Part shown: in pieces, positions 35,816 through 48,433 of the stretch
How positions within the stretch are numbered: the stretch's first letter is position 1
Layout: each line of letters starts with the position of its first letter
NCBI GenBank assembly: GCA_032690845.1
Contig: CM064425.1
Span: 35,490,240-35,554,239 of the forward strand
DNA from: Eleusine coracana subsp. coracana
Lineage: Eukaryota > Streptophyta > Magnoliopsida > Poales > Poaceae
Direction of reading: 5' to 3'
DNA: 64,000 nucleotides
Position numbers and translations under genes: made by a program
Notes under the pieces: model-generated
What the model saw: the letters and a program-made list of their open reading frames with translations, nothing else
Told to the model about the DNA's origin: nothing
The model's database searches: none

Positions 35816-38800
35816 ATGATGGCCTTTCTTCCCTAGATCCCAATATTAAAAGGGGACAACTATGGGAAATGGAAGAGAAAGATTGACCTTGCCTTTGTTA
35901 TGGATGAGATGGACTGGGTAGTGACTACCCCATGTCCCATAGAGCCTCCTGTGCTTGTCAGGGGCACAGAGGAGACAGATACTGATTGGGCAAAGAGATA
36001 GAGGGATGATGCTCCCGACAGAGCTCGAGTTCAACTTAAGCACATAAGATGGGTCCTTGACAACAAGAAGTGCTTGGCACTTGTCAAGAACATGATTGAG
36101 CCCATAATCATGGGCTCAATACAGAATGAAGACACTGTCAAGGGCTATCTCCGGAGGGTAAAGAACTAGTTTACTGGGTCCTCCAAGACTTATGCCACAC
36201 AGATGATAAGATAGCTTGTGAATGAAAAGTACACTGGAGGTGGCATAAGAGAGCACATCCTAAGGATGAACAGTTTGGCTACAAAGCTAAAGACTGTGAA
36301 TCTAAAGATTGAGAAAGAACTCCTGGTTCATTTTGTGTTGTTGTCCTTACCAAAGGAATTTGACAACTTTGTCTCCAACTACATCATGAACCCAGAAAAG
36401 TGGACCTTTGAGCAGCTCATTGCCAACAGTGTCCAAGAGGAGGACAAATTCAGAGACAAGAATGGTGGCTCTATCCACTATGTCAAAGACAACAAAGACA
36501 ACAAGAACAAGGGCAAGCAGCCAAAGCAAACTGTCTTTTACTCTAAGCCCCAAGGCAAGCAGCAACATAGGCCTCAGCAGGGACAGGTTGTAGTGGACAA
36601 GGACACATGCCTCCACTGCAAGGAGAAAGGACACTACAAGAAGAACTGTCCTGAGTGGCTGAAACTGTTCATGGCAAGAAAAGGTGAGAACATGATTACA
36701 TTTGGAAATGAATCCTTGTATGTTAATTATTCTAGATCCACATGGTGGATTGATTCGGGAGCAACTATTCATGTTGCAAATTGTTTACAGGGATTCAGTA
36801 CGACGAGAACCACGGGAAGAGACGAAGGTTCGATAAGAGTGGATAATGGAGTAGAAGCCAAAGTTGAAGCTGTAGGGGATCTTCACCTAGAGCTTAGAGA
36901 TGGCTTTATTCTTAGGCTTCATGATGTCTTTTATGTAGCTTTGTTACAAAGAAACTTAATAAGTGTATTGCGTCTTGATTTTGATGGATATGATTGTCAT
37001 TTTGGTAATGGCAAATGTGAACTCTTGTTCAATAATTGGTTTAGCGTCTTTACAAGATAAGCTTTATTTGTTCTCACTTGGTGATAATGTGAATGTGATA
37101 CATGATTTGAATGATGATAACGTGCATGATTCAAATGACCACGTGTCGTCGTTGTCTAAAGTTAACAAGAAAAGAAAGAGAACTCCAAGCGTCTCATTGA
37201 AATTATGGCACTATCGTTTAGGCCATATTTCGAGGAGGAGAATTGAGAGACTTGTAAAGAATGACATTCTTCCTCCATTAGAGTTCACAGACTTAGAACA
37301 ATGCATTGAATGCATTAAAGGCAAATACGTAAAAAAGATTAAGAAAGACTAAAAAAGAAGCGCAGGAATATTAGAGATCATCCATACGGATATTTGTGGT
37401 CCTTTTTCTGTTAAGAGTGTTGATGGTTATGACTCATTTATAACATTCACAGATGATTACTCCCGCTATGGTTATATTTATCCAATCAAAGAAAGATCAG
37501 AGGCATTGGATAAATTTATGATATTTAAAGTAGAGGTAGAGAATCAACATGATTTAAAGATTAAAGTCATAAGATCCGACCGTGGGGGGGGGGGGGGGGG
37601 GGGGGAAGGGAGTACTACGGGAGGCATACGCCTTATGGACAAGTCCCAGGACCTTTTGCTAGGTTCCTACAAGAAAATGGTATAGTCGCCCAGTATTCTA
37701 CGCCCGGGCGAGCCACAATAGAATGGAGTAGCAGAAAAGCGTAACCGTACCTTGATGGATATGGTGTGCAGCATGATGAGCTACTCCACACTGCTAGTGA
37801 GTTTGTGGATAGAGGCTTTAAAAACCGCTATTCATATTCTCAACAGAGTTCCAAGTAAATCGGTGCCCAAAACACCGTATGAATTATGGGCTGAAAGAGT
37901 GCCTTCGCTGGCACACCTCTGTGTGTGGGGGAGTCTTGCAGAGGCTAAGATATTTAATCCAAATCTTGGGAAATTGGATCCCAAGACAGTGATTTTCCAT
38001 TTTATTGGCTACCCAGAAAAGTCCAAAGGTTATCGTTTCTAGTACTCAGATAGATATACAAAGTTTGTAGAAACAAGACATGCCGTCTTTTTGGAGGACG
38101 ATATGATCAGGGGGAGCATGGTAGCTCGAGAGATCGATCTTGAGGAGAATCGGGTATATGTACCTAATTTTATGAGTCAAAAACCTTTCTTCTCACTACC
38201 TGTTGATGTTGCGCTTGTGATGCTTGGTGTTGCAGTGCCAACACCTGTTGTCACTCCATCTTTGGTACAAGAGGAACTTGCTCGTCAGGATCCAACAGAT
38301 ATTGATGCCACAGATGTTGGGGAGCAGCTTCAAATAGACAATGTGCTAGAAGAGCAGGCTCCACAAGAGCCTTAACCAGAAATTGTGCCAAATGAAGAGG
38401 CCTCTAGGAGGTCTCAAAGAACAAGAAAGTCAGCTATACCGGCTGACTATGAACTGTATAACACAGAAGAATATCATATGGAGGATGACCCCACCTCGTA
38501 TGAAGATGCCATGAGAAGTGTCCATTCATCTAAGTTGTTGGAGGCCATGAAAGATGAAATGAAATCAATGAGTCTCAATGGAGTTTGGGACTTAGAAGAA
38601 ATTCCTAAAGGAGCCAAAATAGTAGGCTGTAAATGGGTCTACAAGATTAAATATGACTCTAGAGGGAATATAGAAAAGTTTAAGGCATGACTTGTGGCTA
38701 AAGGTTTTACGCAAAGGGAAGGAATTGATTACAATGAGACCTTTTCTCCAGTCTCTTGTAAAGATTCTTTCAGGATTATAATGGCACTAGTGACGCATTA

Positions 38801-40051
38801 CGATTTAGAATTACATCAAATGGATGTAAAAACGACATTCCTAAATGGGGATTTAGAAGTAAGAGTTTACATGGCACAACCAAAAGGTTTTGTTGTGGAA
38901 GGAAAAGAAAGTATGGGATGTTGTTTAAAGAGATCCATTTATGGATTAAAACAAGCTTCAAGACAGTGGTACTTGAAGTTTGATGGAACAATAAAGAAAT
39001 ATGGATTTGAAGAAAATGTTGAGGACAATTGCATCTATGCAAAGTTCAAGAATGGAAAATTCATTTTCCTAGTTTTATATGTGGATGATATTCTACTGAC
39101 CAGTAGTGATATCAATCTACTACAAGAAACAAAGAAATTATTGTCCTTAAACTTTGACATGAAAGATCTTGGTGAAGCACCATATGTTTTGGGCATTGAG
39201 ATTCACCGAGATAGAAGGAAGTACGCGTTGGGACTATCTCAAAAGACGTATATAGAGAAGGTGTTGAAGAAATTCAACATGCACAAGTGTAGTGCCACAC
39301 CTGCTCCTATAGTCAGGGGGAAAGATTTGGGGATTGGCAAAACCCCAAGAATAAGTATGAGCTCAATGAAATGAAAACAAAACCATATGCTTCAGCTGTG
39401 GGAAGCTTGCAATATGCGCAAGTATGTACACGCCTTGATTTGGCTTTTGTCATCGGGTTACTTGGCAGATTTCAGAGTAATCCCGGCCCAGAGCACTAGA
39501 AGCTGATAAAGAAAGTCTTGCGATATTTGAAAGGAACATAAGGCCTCATGTTAGTATACAGAAGATCAGATTCACTCCCAGTGATGGGGTATTCTGATTC
39601 AGACTTTGCTACAGATAACACGAAATAGACATCAGGATACATGTTTACCCTGGCAGGAGGAGCTATTTCATGGAAAAGCTCCAAACAAACTACTATAGCA
39701 GGGTCTACCATATATGTTGAGTTTATAGCATGTTATGAGGCCACGGGGCAGGTCAACTGGCTAAAGAAATTTATACATGGATTAAGAGTGGTTGACAGTA
39801 TTAAGAAACCACTAAATTTATACTGCAACAATGAACCAGCAGTAATATACGCTCACAACAATCAGTCCAGTAGTGTTGCCAAGCACATTAACATAAAGTA
39901 CTATGTTGTGAAAGACAAAGTCCAGGATCGAACTATAAGTCTCGAGCATACGAGGACTGAAAGAATGCTTGCGGATCCGCTCATGAAAGGCCTACCGCCC
40001 AGCGTGTTCAAGGAGCACGTAGCCAACATGGGGTTAAGGGAAGCCTTATGA
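35816..40051 (+). pseudogene. Broken copia gag-pol polyprotein of element I
   Basis: Gag begins at about 35816-35821 (ATGATG), followed almost at once by a stop. A long open part (36218-37060) has the CCHC knuckle CLHCKEKGHYKKNC and the protease motif WWIDSGATIHVAN. A GAG-pre-integrase segment follows (LWHYRLGHISRRRIERL, about 37200). Next is the integrase core (HTDICGPF...FTDDYSRYGYIY), interrupted at 37584-37605 by 22 consecutive G. RT (38560-39374) holds GCKWVYKIKYD, QMDVKTTFLNGDL and LYVDDILL. The RNase H end (39630-40051) reads LYCNNEPAVIYA, where copia elements usually have CDN, so a catalytic Asp is replaced by Asn. Stops at about 36000, 36168, 37350, 38042, 38375, 38690 and 39374 also break it. 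Translation of an active polyprotein is not possible. Confidence 0.88.
37584..37605. repeat. G22 homopolymer in integrase of element I
   Basis: Twenty-two consecutive G interrupt the integrase coding segment at the position where related copia proteins read SDRGGE. The original run was probably about five G. Confidence 0.9.
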
Positions 40052-40219
40052 TTCTGGACTTAGGGCCCAAAGAGAAAAGCATCTGTTTCTGAACAGGGAT
40101 ATGTGTAGTAGCTGTTGAATCTATCATCGATTAGCTGTGATGATGTAGCATGCTCTATGTGTAAATCCGTGATGAAATGGAAAAAGTAAAGTAATGATAA
40201 AAGAGATCTAGTGGGAGAA

Positions 40220-40696
40220 TGTTAGTAGATCTCTAGTTGGGCCCAACGGTCCAACAGCCCAGATCGTGCCCTGATCGGGGGCGCTCCCAACCCACCTCTG
40301 GTTGGTGGGCCCCCTATCACACTACGCCATATAAAGGAGGGGTGGAGCCGGGGCTCGAATCATGAGGTTGACTGCCGCCACTGTTCAGCCCACAGTAACC
40401 CTAACCCGATCTCAAGGTAGGGCGCAGCCAGTGACGAGAAGGCTCACCGACTACACCGTACATCACCGCCTCTATACCGACACGATGCCACCGATGCCAT
40501 GACTAGAACTGAAGCTGTCGTCGGGTCTACTTCCTCTCCGGCCATCGACCCCTTGACGGCGCCCGCTCCACTTCCTCACAATCCAGGTAACCCTTCTCCT
40601 CTTCTCCCTCTTCTCCTAGATCCCGTAACCAGAACTCTCTACCACACGATTAGATCCTCACCAGACGCTAGCCTAGGCATCAGAGTTGATTTAACA
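40220..40696 (+). repeat. 3' LTR of copia element I
   Basis: 477 bp, beginning right after the polypurine tract and ending at TSD GGTAT. Confidence 0.92.
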
Positions 40697-40701
40697 GGTA
40701 T

Positions 40702-41141
40702 GGGTTTCAAACATTATAAATAAAAACAACAATGCAAGAAAGGAACAAGGTATCAAGTCTGAATTATTTGGTCAGACTTATGCTTATGCAAGCTAAGCAA
40801 AAAATGCTTACCAACCTTGCTTCCCTGTAGCATTACAAATAAATCATCAACTGAAAATTCTAATAGGATATAGCGATAAGTATCTATAATAGGAAATAGA
40901 GATAGCTGCAAAAGTTGGAAAAAATGAAGACCAAATACCATGCTCATATAATTAGATTTGAAGACATGGTACATCACAGTAGGATGTAATTAGACTGTTT
41001 AAGAAAAATATACATCTGAGGATGGAAAAACATGCAGTGACTCGAGATCATGACACGATCGAATAATCCGGAACAATGTATGTAGCAGAAAAAAGAAAGA
41101 CTCATGCATAGTATCTCCTCTACAGAATGCTGCTTCAAGTT
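40702..41141. other. Host flank between copia I and the LINE, no gene seen
   Basis: AT-rich, non-coding by inspection. It is the original distal upstream neighbour of the sequence at 61441, now separated from it by the LINE and its passengers. Confidence 0.6.
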
Positions 41142-41497
41142 TACTAATTGGCGATGCTGTCATGTGTCATGTCGTATGGTGTCATCTTGTCCTTCATCGA
41201 TGGCGATAGGCACTACCATCATATTGCTGATGAGAAGTCGGCGTATGGGGATTTGTTTGAGCCTGCTGCTCGGATGAGGTGGCATAGATTGTTGTAGATC
41301 ACTCCGGTGGGTGCTCTTCGGAGGAGATGGGCAGAAACCATCAACACAGAGGAGTCTTTGCTAGTCGATGTTAGCGGTGAAGGAGATGGTGCCAGAGGAT
41401 GATGCCATCAATGATGGGGTGGAATGGATCACACAAGATGTGCCCAGTCAAATCGTGATTGATCCAGTAGCGGGACTTCAGCCTCACGGGTCAATTT

Positions 41498-41875
41498 TAT
41501 GGAATATATATCTTTTGGGTATCCATAGTTAGCCTGAAGTCGGTAGATAACCGGACGGCCCACCATAAGGGAACCAACCGAGTTAGCTTGGAGCACAAGG
41601 TAATTGGAGATAGACTTTCTATATAAATCCTTGTACACTACGAGTAGGACTCTTCATGTACCCCCCTTCCGACCGGATATATAAGGTGGCAGGGACCTCC
41701 CCATCGAGGGCACAAAAATCTTCACATTGCAATACAAACCAAAAAACATAGGATGTAGGGTTTTTACTCTCATCGAGAGGGTTTGAACCTGTATAACTCG
41801 ACATCTTGTGTTACCATCATAGTTCTTAGTCCCGACATAGCCCTATAAATATATTGCCGAGAATAAGTCTCGACA
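41498..41875 (+). repeat. 5' LTR of element D
   Basis: 378 bp, with CTATATAAATCC at about 41615-41626 as a likely TATA promoter. A candidate primer site with GCGCCAGGAAGGGG follows within 10 bp of its end. The tRNA is not identified. Confidence 0.9.
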
Positions 41876-41925
41876 GTTGATGCGCCAGGAAGGGGAAAGG
41901 CTCGTTGGGATTCTCCGTCGACTAT

Positions 41926-44545
41926 GATGGCCGAAATTCCTAACATCTAGTACTCGCCAGACTTCAAGATCTCCTTCAGATCGCTCGACATCGCCGTCGA
42001 CACCAACGGAGAACTAGGCTTCGAAAACTACCAATCCGACTCGGCCACAGCCGGTTCTATGGCGCGATCATCGAGTTCATCAGATCTGATCCCAGCATTG
42101 TTTCCACTCGGATTCGGTGACACAGACTTACGCATAGGGTACGACTCCAAGTTGGTCCATTCCTTTGATGAGGACTCGGATGGGTCTTCTTGCTTATATC
42201 CTTGGACTGTAAACATAGTCGAAATAGATGAGAATCCGTTGGGCAATAATGATGAGCAGGGTGACCATGGCAGAGATGGTCGCGAAGAGGACGACCGCAC
42301 TGAAGACGGTCACAAGGAAGAAAACCCCCAAGACAACAACACATCGGCAGGACACCGCCGCCGAGCGAGAGGATCGCGAGGATCTTGCCTCGCGCGAAGA
42401 CTAGATCTCGGACAACTAGAGATCAAAGTAGATGGCATTAAGGTCTACGACACTCTGCAGAATAACATCACTAGGGCAAAAACGTTACTCGACAGCTTGA
42501 TGGCTGATGAGGCGTACCAGACCCCCGTGATGAAGACAGTCGTAACCATGCTCAAAGCAGATGCCGTTCAAGAGGCTCACAAAGAGCCACCTCAATCAGT
42601 AGCAAGCTCCAGCCATGCTACCTCACACAGTCGTCGAGGACGGTGTGATCTGAGAGACTTGCTAGGGTCTCATGATCTTTGAGATGTCATCAATTCTCAT
42701 CATGACGAGCAAGTTCGAGATAACCGCCGTTATGAAGAGGAGCGGCGTGACCAAAGGGATGATTATCGTCGTGATGACTGACGAGATCCACCTCCAAGGT
42801 ATAACCACGACAACCGATGAGGTCCACCTCCGAGGGATAACTGCGACGACCGACGAGGTCCACCTCCGAGGGATAATCGCGATGACCGGCGAGACCCGCC
42901 TCCAAGGGATAACCACGATGACCGATGTCGACATGACGATCGGGATCGATGTGAAAACTACCACGAGGATAACCGTCGCCACCGTCATGATGATGATGTC
43001 GGTCCATGCCATAGCCGTCGTACCCCCTCCACATCGCGATCTCTAGATCGTTGGCGTAGGACTCCGCCTCCAATCGACGAGGAGTTCGACGGAATAAAGG
43101 CTTATATCCCCGAGCTGCGCAGGTGTAAGTTTCCAAAGAGTTTCAAGCCTATAGCTATCGAAAAGTATGATGGCCAAACCAACCCCAAGGAGTGGTTCCA
43201 GATCTATAGCATGACTATTCGGTTTGCTGGGGGAAACACCTATGTCATGGCTAACTTCCTGCCAGTCTGCCTTGAGCCCGCCATTTGGATTTGGCTCACG
43301 TCTCTTCCTGAGAACTCGATATCCAATTAGGGGGGGGGGGGCTCAATAAGCAGTTCATCTAGAGTTTTCAGGCTACCTACAATTGTCCAGGCAACCACTT
43401 CGACCTTACTCGACTCAAGTAGAAGCCCGACGAACCCTTGCGCGACTTCATCAAGCGTTTCTGCACCAAAAAGACAAAAATCCCCAATGTTCTGGACCAA
43501 CGGATCATTACTACTTTCCAAGGAGGGTTGCAGAGTGATGACTTGGTTCGGGAGATCGGTTGGCGGAATCATAACCTCGATCTGACCGCTCGGGTGTGTT
43601 TTGAGATCACGGACTAGTATGCTTCAGAGGAGTTAGCTCTGCACGACATTCAAGGTAAAGGGAAGGAGAAACGCTAGGACAAGACCGAGTCCTTCAAAAA
43701 GGACAAGAAGAGGAAAAATGATAACATGGTTGCCGCTGTAGACCGATCCAAGAAAAATCCGCGGATGAACCAACAAACCATGGATGACTTGCTAAGTGTC
43801 CCATGCCTATGGCACCCAAAGGGAAACCATAAAGCAAAGGACTGTTACCATCTAAAGGGCTTTACGACTGCTGCGCTGAAGGTGGCCAAAGACCCACCAA
43901 GGCGGAACGGCAAGGATAAAGCCAACGATGACGGCGACAAGGATGAGGAAGGAGAGTTTCAGGAGCCCCAGAAGGAAGTCAACTTCATCTTCGGAGGGCC
44001 CGACGCCTACACGTACAAACGCAAACACAAGCTAGAACTACGAGAGATCAACTCCATGGAACCAGCTGCACCCGAGTACATGAAGTGGTCTGAGGTTCTG
44101 ATCACTTTTGATCGGTCGGATCACCCCAGGCAATTGCCTAGACTAGGTCGCTACCCGCTTGTGTTCACGGCAACTTTGAAGGAGGTCAAGTTCAACAAAG
44201 TACTCATGATGGACGAAGCAACCTTGACTCAATTTCCTTAAGACCCTCAAGGAACTAGGCCTGACAATCGTCGACCTCAAACCGAGCACCTCTCCCTTTC
44301 ACGGGATTGTGCCAGGTAAGACCTCGGTGCCGATAGGGCAAATCACTCTGCCTGTCACATTCGGTACCCGAGAGAACTTCAGGACCGAGCGTATCGTCTT
44401 CCAAGTAGCTGATTTTGAGTCTGCCTACCATGCCATCATTGGCAGACCGGCGATAGCAAAGTTCATGGTGGTCCCGCACTCTCCTTACCTCACCTTGAAG
44501 ATGCTAGGCCCCAAAGGAATCATCTCCCTCCACCCTGATTTTTAG
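41926..44545 (+). pseudogene. gag and protease region of element D
   Basis: The leader ATG near 41926 (ATGATGGCCGAAATTCC) is followed by an early stop. Reading resumes at 42059-42682 with an acidic segment and then a Leu-rich capsid-like part. A basic, repetitive part follows (PPPRDN repeats, 42780-42930). The core gag has KFPKSFKPIAIEKYDGQTNPKEWFQ split near 43140-43210, and it is broken by a G11 run at 43330-43340. A zinc-binding segment (CLWHPKGNHKAKDCYH, about 43806-43853) lies in 43726-44241. The protease-like part (44309-44545) has FESAYHAIIGRPAIAKF, as in Tat proteases. Multiple stops and frameshifts are present. Confidence 0.75.
42780..42932. repeat. 36-bp in-frame repeat in gag of element D
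   Basis: Four to five imperfect copies of a 36-bp unit with GACGAGGTCCACCTCCGAGG-like cores encode a 12-residue Arg/Asp/Pro repeat (PPPRDNRDDRRG). It is a coding minisatellite in the basic part of gag. Confidence 0.8.
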
Positions 44546-44848
44546 AATTCTTTTGATTGCGATGTGCAGAGTTGTGAGTTGACCGGCTGACAGTTGATGC
44601 TCTCCGACTGGCTAGAGATCCAGAAGGCAGTCGACAAAGAGGTGGAGACTGACGCGGAGATCCCCGCAAAGAAGCCCAGCAAGGAGAAGATCCAGACGGA
44701 TGACGTTCCGACCAGGGAAATTCTGCTTGATCCTGAAGACCCGGCTAAGGTTACTAATGCGGGGGCCAATCTAGGAGAGAAATAGGAACTCGCGCTCACT
44801 CTTTTTCTCCAGGAAAATAGGGATATCTTTGCATGAAAACCTTCTGAC

Positions 44849-47832
44849 ATGCCAGGAGTCCCTAGGGAAAAGATTGAGCACGAATTAAGGGTGCCTCCTA
44901 GGGCTACACCCGTCAAGCAAAGACTTAGAAGATTTGCTCAAGATCGCAAGGACGCCATGAAGAAGAAGATAGCTAGGCTTTTAGATGCTAACTTTATAAA
45001 GGAAGTGTACCATCCATATTGGTTGGCTAATCCAGTCCTTGTACCAAAGAAGAATAAAAAATGGCGTATGTGCGTTGATTATATCGATTTGAACAAGGTC
45101 TGTCCCAAGGACCCTTTCGCTTTGCCACACATTGATCAAGTCATAGACTCAACAGCCGGGTGTGAGCTCTTGAGCTTTCTGGATGCCTATTCAGGCTATC
45201 ACCAGATCCTGCTGAAAGTCGAGGACCAAATCAAGACTTCCTTTATAACTCCTTTTGGCGCCTACTGATGTATAACCATGCCGTTCGGTCTGAAGAATGG
45301 TGGCGCGACCTACCAATGAGGTATTCAATGCTGCCTCAAAAATCAGATCGGTCGGAACACAGAAGCCTATGTTGACGACATTGTGGTAAAGACTCAGAAC
45401 ATTGGAGAACTTCTCTCTGATCTGGCAGAGATGTTCAACAATTTGAGGCGATACTCGATCAAGCTGAACCCTAAGATGTGTGTCTTCAGGGTACCTTCGG
45501 GAAAGCTACTCGGTTACATTATTCGAAACAAGGTATAGAGGCAAATCCGGAAAAAATCAAGGCAATCCTTGATATGGGACCTCTTAATTCCTAATAAGAT
45601 GTAGAGAAGCTGACTGGGTGCATGGCGTATTTGAGTCACTTTATCTCTCGACTGGGGGTTAGAGGTCTGCCATTCTTTAAGTTGCTCAAGAAGCAAGACA
45701 ACTTCATCTGGACAGAAGAAGCACAGTCGGCATTGGATGAGTTAAAGACCTACCTCGGCAACATTCCAGTCTAGTGCCTCCGGAGCCACAGGAGAAGCTT
45801 CAGCTTTATGTATCGACCACAACCCAAGTTGTGAGTTCTGTCTTAACAGTCGACCAAGAAGAAGAGGGACATGTACAAAAGTACAACACCCAGTGTATTT
45901 CGTTAGAGAGGTTCTCAACGCCTCCAAGACCTGATACCACTAGATCTTAAAGCTGATATATGCGCTCTTGGTCACATCGAGGAAGTTGAAACATTATTCT
46001 CAAGCTCATCCGATCGAAATTCATACCGCTTTTGCACTCGGAGAGGTTCTTCATAACCGCGAGGCGGTCAGTAAGATTGCCAAATGGGCGGTCGAACTTG
46101 GTCAATATACCATTACGTTTGTACCTCGCTCAGTGATCAAAGGACAGGCGCTGGCTGACTTTATTTCCGAGTGGACAGAGATTCAAATGCCACCGGCACC
46201 GCAAAATATGGAGTACTGAAAAATGTACTTTGACGGTTCACTCCAATTGCCGTGAGCAGGGGAAGGAATTGTACTTATTTCTCTGACAGGAGAGAGACTT
46301 CAATATGCCCTCCAGATCAAGTTTCGCGCGTCCAACATCGATGCGGAGTATGAAGCTCTTCTACACGGTCTGCGAATTGCCATATCACTCAATATTCAGC
46401 GCCTTGGTATCTTTGGTGACTCGGCTCTGGTCATCAACCAGGTCACCAAGGATTGAAACTGTGTGGATGACAACATGGCTGCTTATTGCCAAGAAGTAAG
46501 AAAGCTGGAGAACAAGTTTGATGGACTTAAGTTCACGCATGTTCTCCATGATAATAACCAGGCTGCTGATGAGCTAGCTAAAATGGGATCATCGCGATCG
46601 ATCGTCCCACCTGGTGTTTTTCTACACATCCTTGATATACCATCTATTCCTCCTTGGTCAGATGTGCTGACGACCGATGTTGCCGACCCTGTGGAAGATG
46701 TCAACATAGAGACCGATTGGCGTGACCTGAATATTCAATTTCTGGTTAGCGGTACGTTGCCTGCGGATTCTAATGAGCAACAGAGGTTAAAGGCTTGATC
46801 TCAGGGATATTTAATGGTGGATAACATGCTCTATTGAAAAGGAGGATCGAACATCTTGATGCGATGCATTTCAATTCTAGAAGATAAAAAGTTGATGGAG
46901 GAACTTCATGGAGGAGCATGTGGTAACCATGTAGCTTCCAAAACTTTGGTCGGCAAGGCTTTCTGGCAAGGGTTCTATTGGCCCACGGCGGTTGAAGATG
47001 CACACTAGGTTGTTCGGAAGTGTGAAGGTTGTCAATTTTTCATTCAGCAGACGCACGTGCCTTCACAACAACTTCAGATGATACCTATGACTTGGCCTTT
47101 TGCAATTTAGGGGCTGGATATTGTTGGTCCTTTCAATAAAGCGCCATACGGGTTTACTCATTTGTTTGTTACCATTGACAAGTTCACCAAGTGGATTGAA
47201 GCGAAGCCGGTCAGGAAGATAACTTCGAAGAAGGCAATTGAGTTTGTCAAAGAGGTCTTACTCGGTTTGGAGTTCCTCATGACATCATCACCGACAATAG
47301 TACTCAGTTTACATCCGAGGAATTCCATGACTATGCCGATGAGATGGGAATAAAAATTCACTTTGTTTCGGTGGCCCATCCTCAAAGCAACGTGCAGGTC
47401 GAACGGGCCAATGGTATGATTCTTCAGGGGTTGAAGCCCTAGATTTTTGATAAGCTTAAGTCGTATGCCGGTCGGTGGGTTTGAGAGCTTCCTTCAGTCC
47501 TCTATGCTGCTGACTGAGGTAAACCTCGTTTCAGCGTGAGTCAAGGGATATGACGAGAAGCTTTCTGAAGATAACCGAGAAATAGAGTTGATTGCGGAAG
47601 AGATGCGTGATCGCACTCTATTTTGGTCAACAGTGTATCAGCAGGTCTTACGACATTAGTACTGCGCCGAGTGCAATCAACTAAGAATCGGCATAAGTTA
47701 TCTCCTAAATGGGAAGGACCATACATGGTCAAAGAAATCACTCGGTCGGGGGCTTATCGACTGATGTATGAAAACCGCGATGACATACCGAATTCATGGA
47801 ACATAAATCAGTTACGTCGCTTTTATACTTAG
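44849..47832 (+). pseudogene. RT, RNase H and integrase of element D
   Basis: RT spans 44849-45540: NPVLVPKKNKKWRMCVDY, LLSFLDAYSGYHQI and, after a stop at 45267, AYVDDIVVKT. An RT-linked RNase H remnant lies at 45968-46219. A second RNase H segment (46222-46800) starts MYFDGSLQLP and carries IDAEYEALLHGLRIA, GDSALVINQV and NNQAADELAKMGS. This is consistent with the extra RNase H of the Tat lineage. Integrase reads HGGACGNHVASKTL..., CEGCQFF, LDIVGPFNKAPYGFTHLFVTID and a C-terminal KWEGPYMVKEITRSGAYRL segment (47700-47830). Stops at about 45267, 45319, 46217, 46454, 46797 and 47110 plus frameshifts disable it. Confidence 0.82.
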
Positions 47833-48433
47833 TTTATTTTTGTATTCCTATACATTATTACTGAATGGAACTTCAATCTTTTTGACGAAAGGTTTTTGAT
47901 GATTTTCATTCTTATTTTCCCCAATTCCTTAATTTATACATTAAATAATCGAGACAGGGGGCTAATAATAATGTCCCGTTTCTCCTTAACCTTTATAAAC
48001 ACTGATTTTGGATTTTTACAGACCGATTTCTCGTATTTTGATACGGTCTTATGTTTTTTTTGTCTAACCATGCAACATGATAGCCATACAATTCATACTG
48101 CACAACAGATTGCCACTACACTAAACCCAGAGCTAAAGTGCGAGAGGTCATGTGTTGATTGGTCTATTCTGATTGTTACATGGTTACAAATTACGACTAA
48201 ATATGCTAAAGTAGACCGATACGTCTTCTGTTTGATCTCTAAGACCTTATAGTGAAAGGGTTTAAATACTAAGGCACGACTAACACAACTAAGTACTGCC
48301 TGAATTACTATAAGAAACAGGAGATCGCTCTATTGATTACTAAGTCGAGTTTCTAAACCTGTTTAGTAATTAAGCAAGAGAAACAACAGTCATTATTAAC
48401 AAAGAAATATACTTTTTTCCCACTCAAATACTA

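Larger units (their letters stand above)
34121..40696 (+). mobile_element. Ty1/copia element I with TSD GGTAT
   Basis: LTRs at 34121-34595 (475 bp) and 40220-40696 (477 bp) both run TGTTAGTAGATC...TTTAACA, flanked by perfect GGTAT (34116-34120, 40697-40701). A primer site TGGTATCACGAGCC lies at 34597, and a polypurine tract AGTGGGAGA ends at 40219. Domain order gag, PR, INT, RT, RNase H identifies Ty1/copia. A hand comparison shows dozens of LTR differences, so the copy is not recent. An untranslated leader of about 1.2 kb precedes gag and includes an inverted CCCTAACCCTAGGGTTAGGG palindrome near 34691. Confidence 0.92.

Noticed and set aside
42690..43136. 148-residue minus-strand ORF with His/Arg/Asp repeats
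   Set aside because: It is the mirror of the 36-bp gag repeat of element D; the sense strand explains it.
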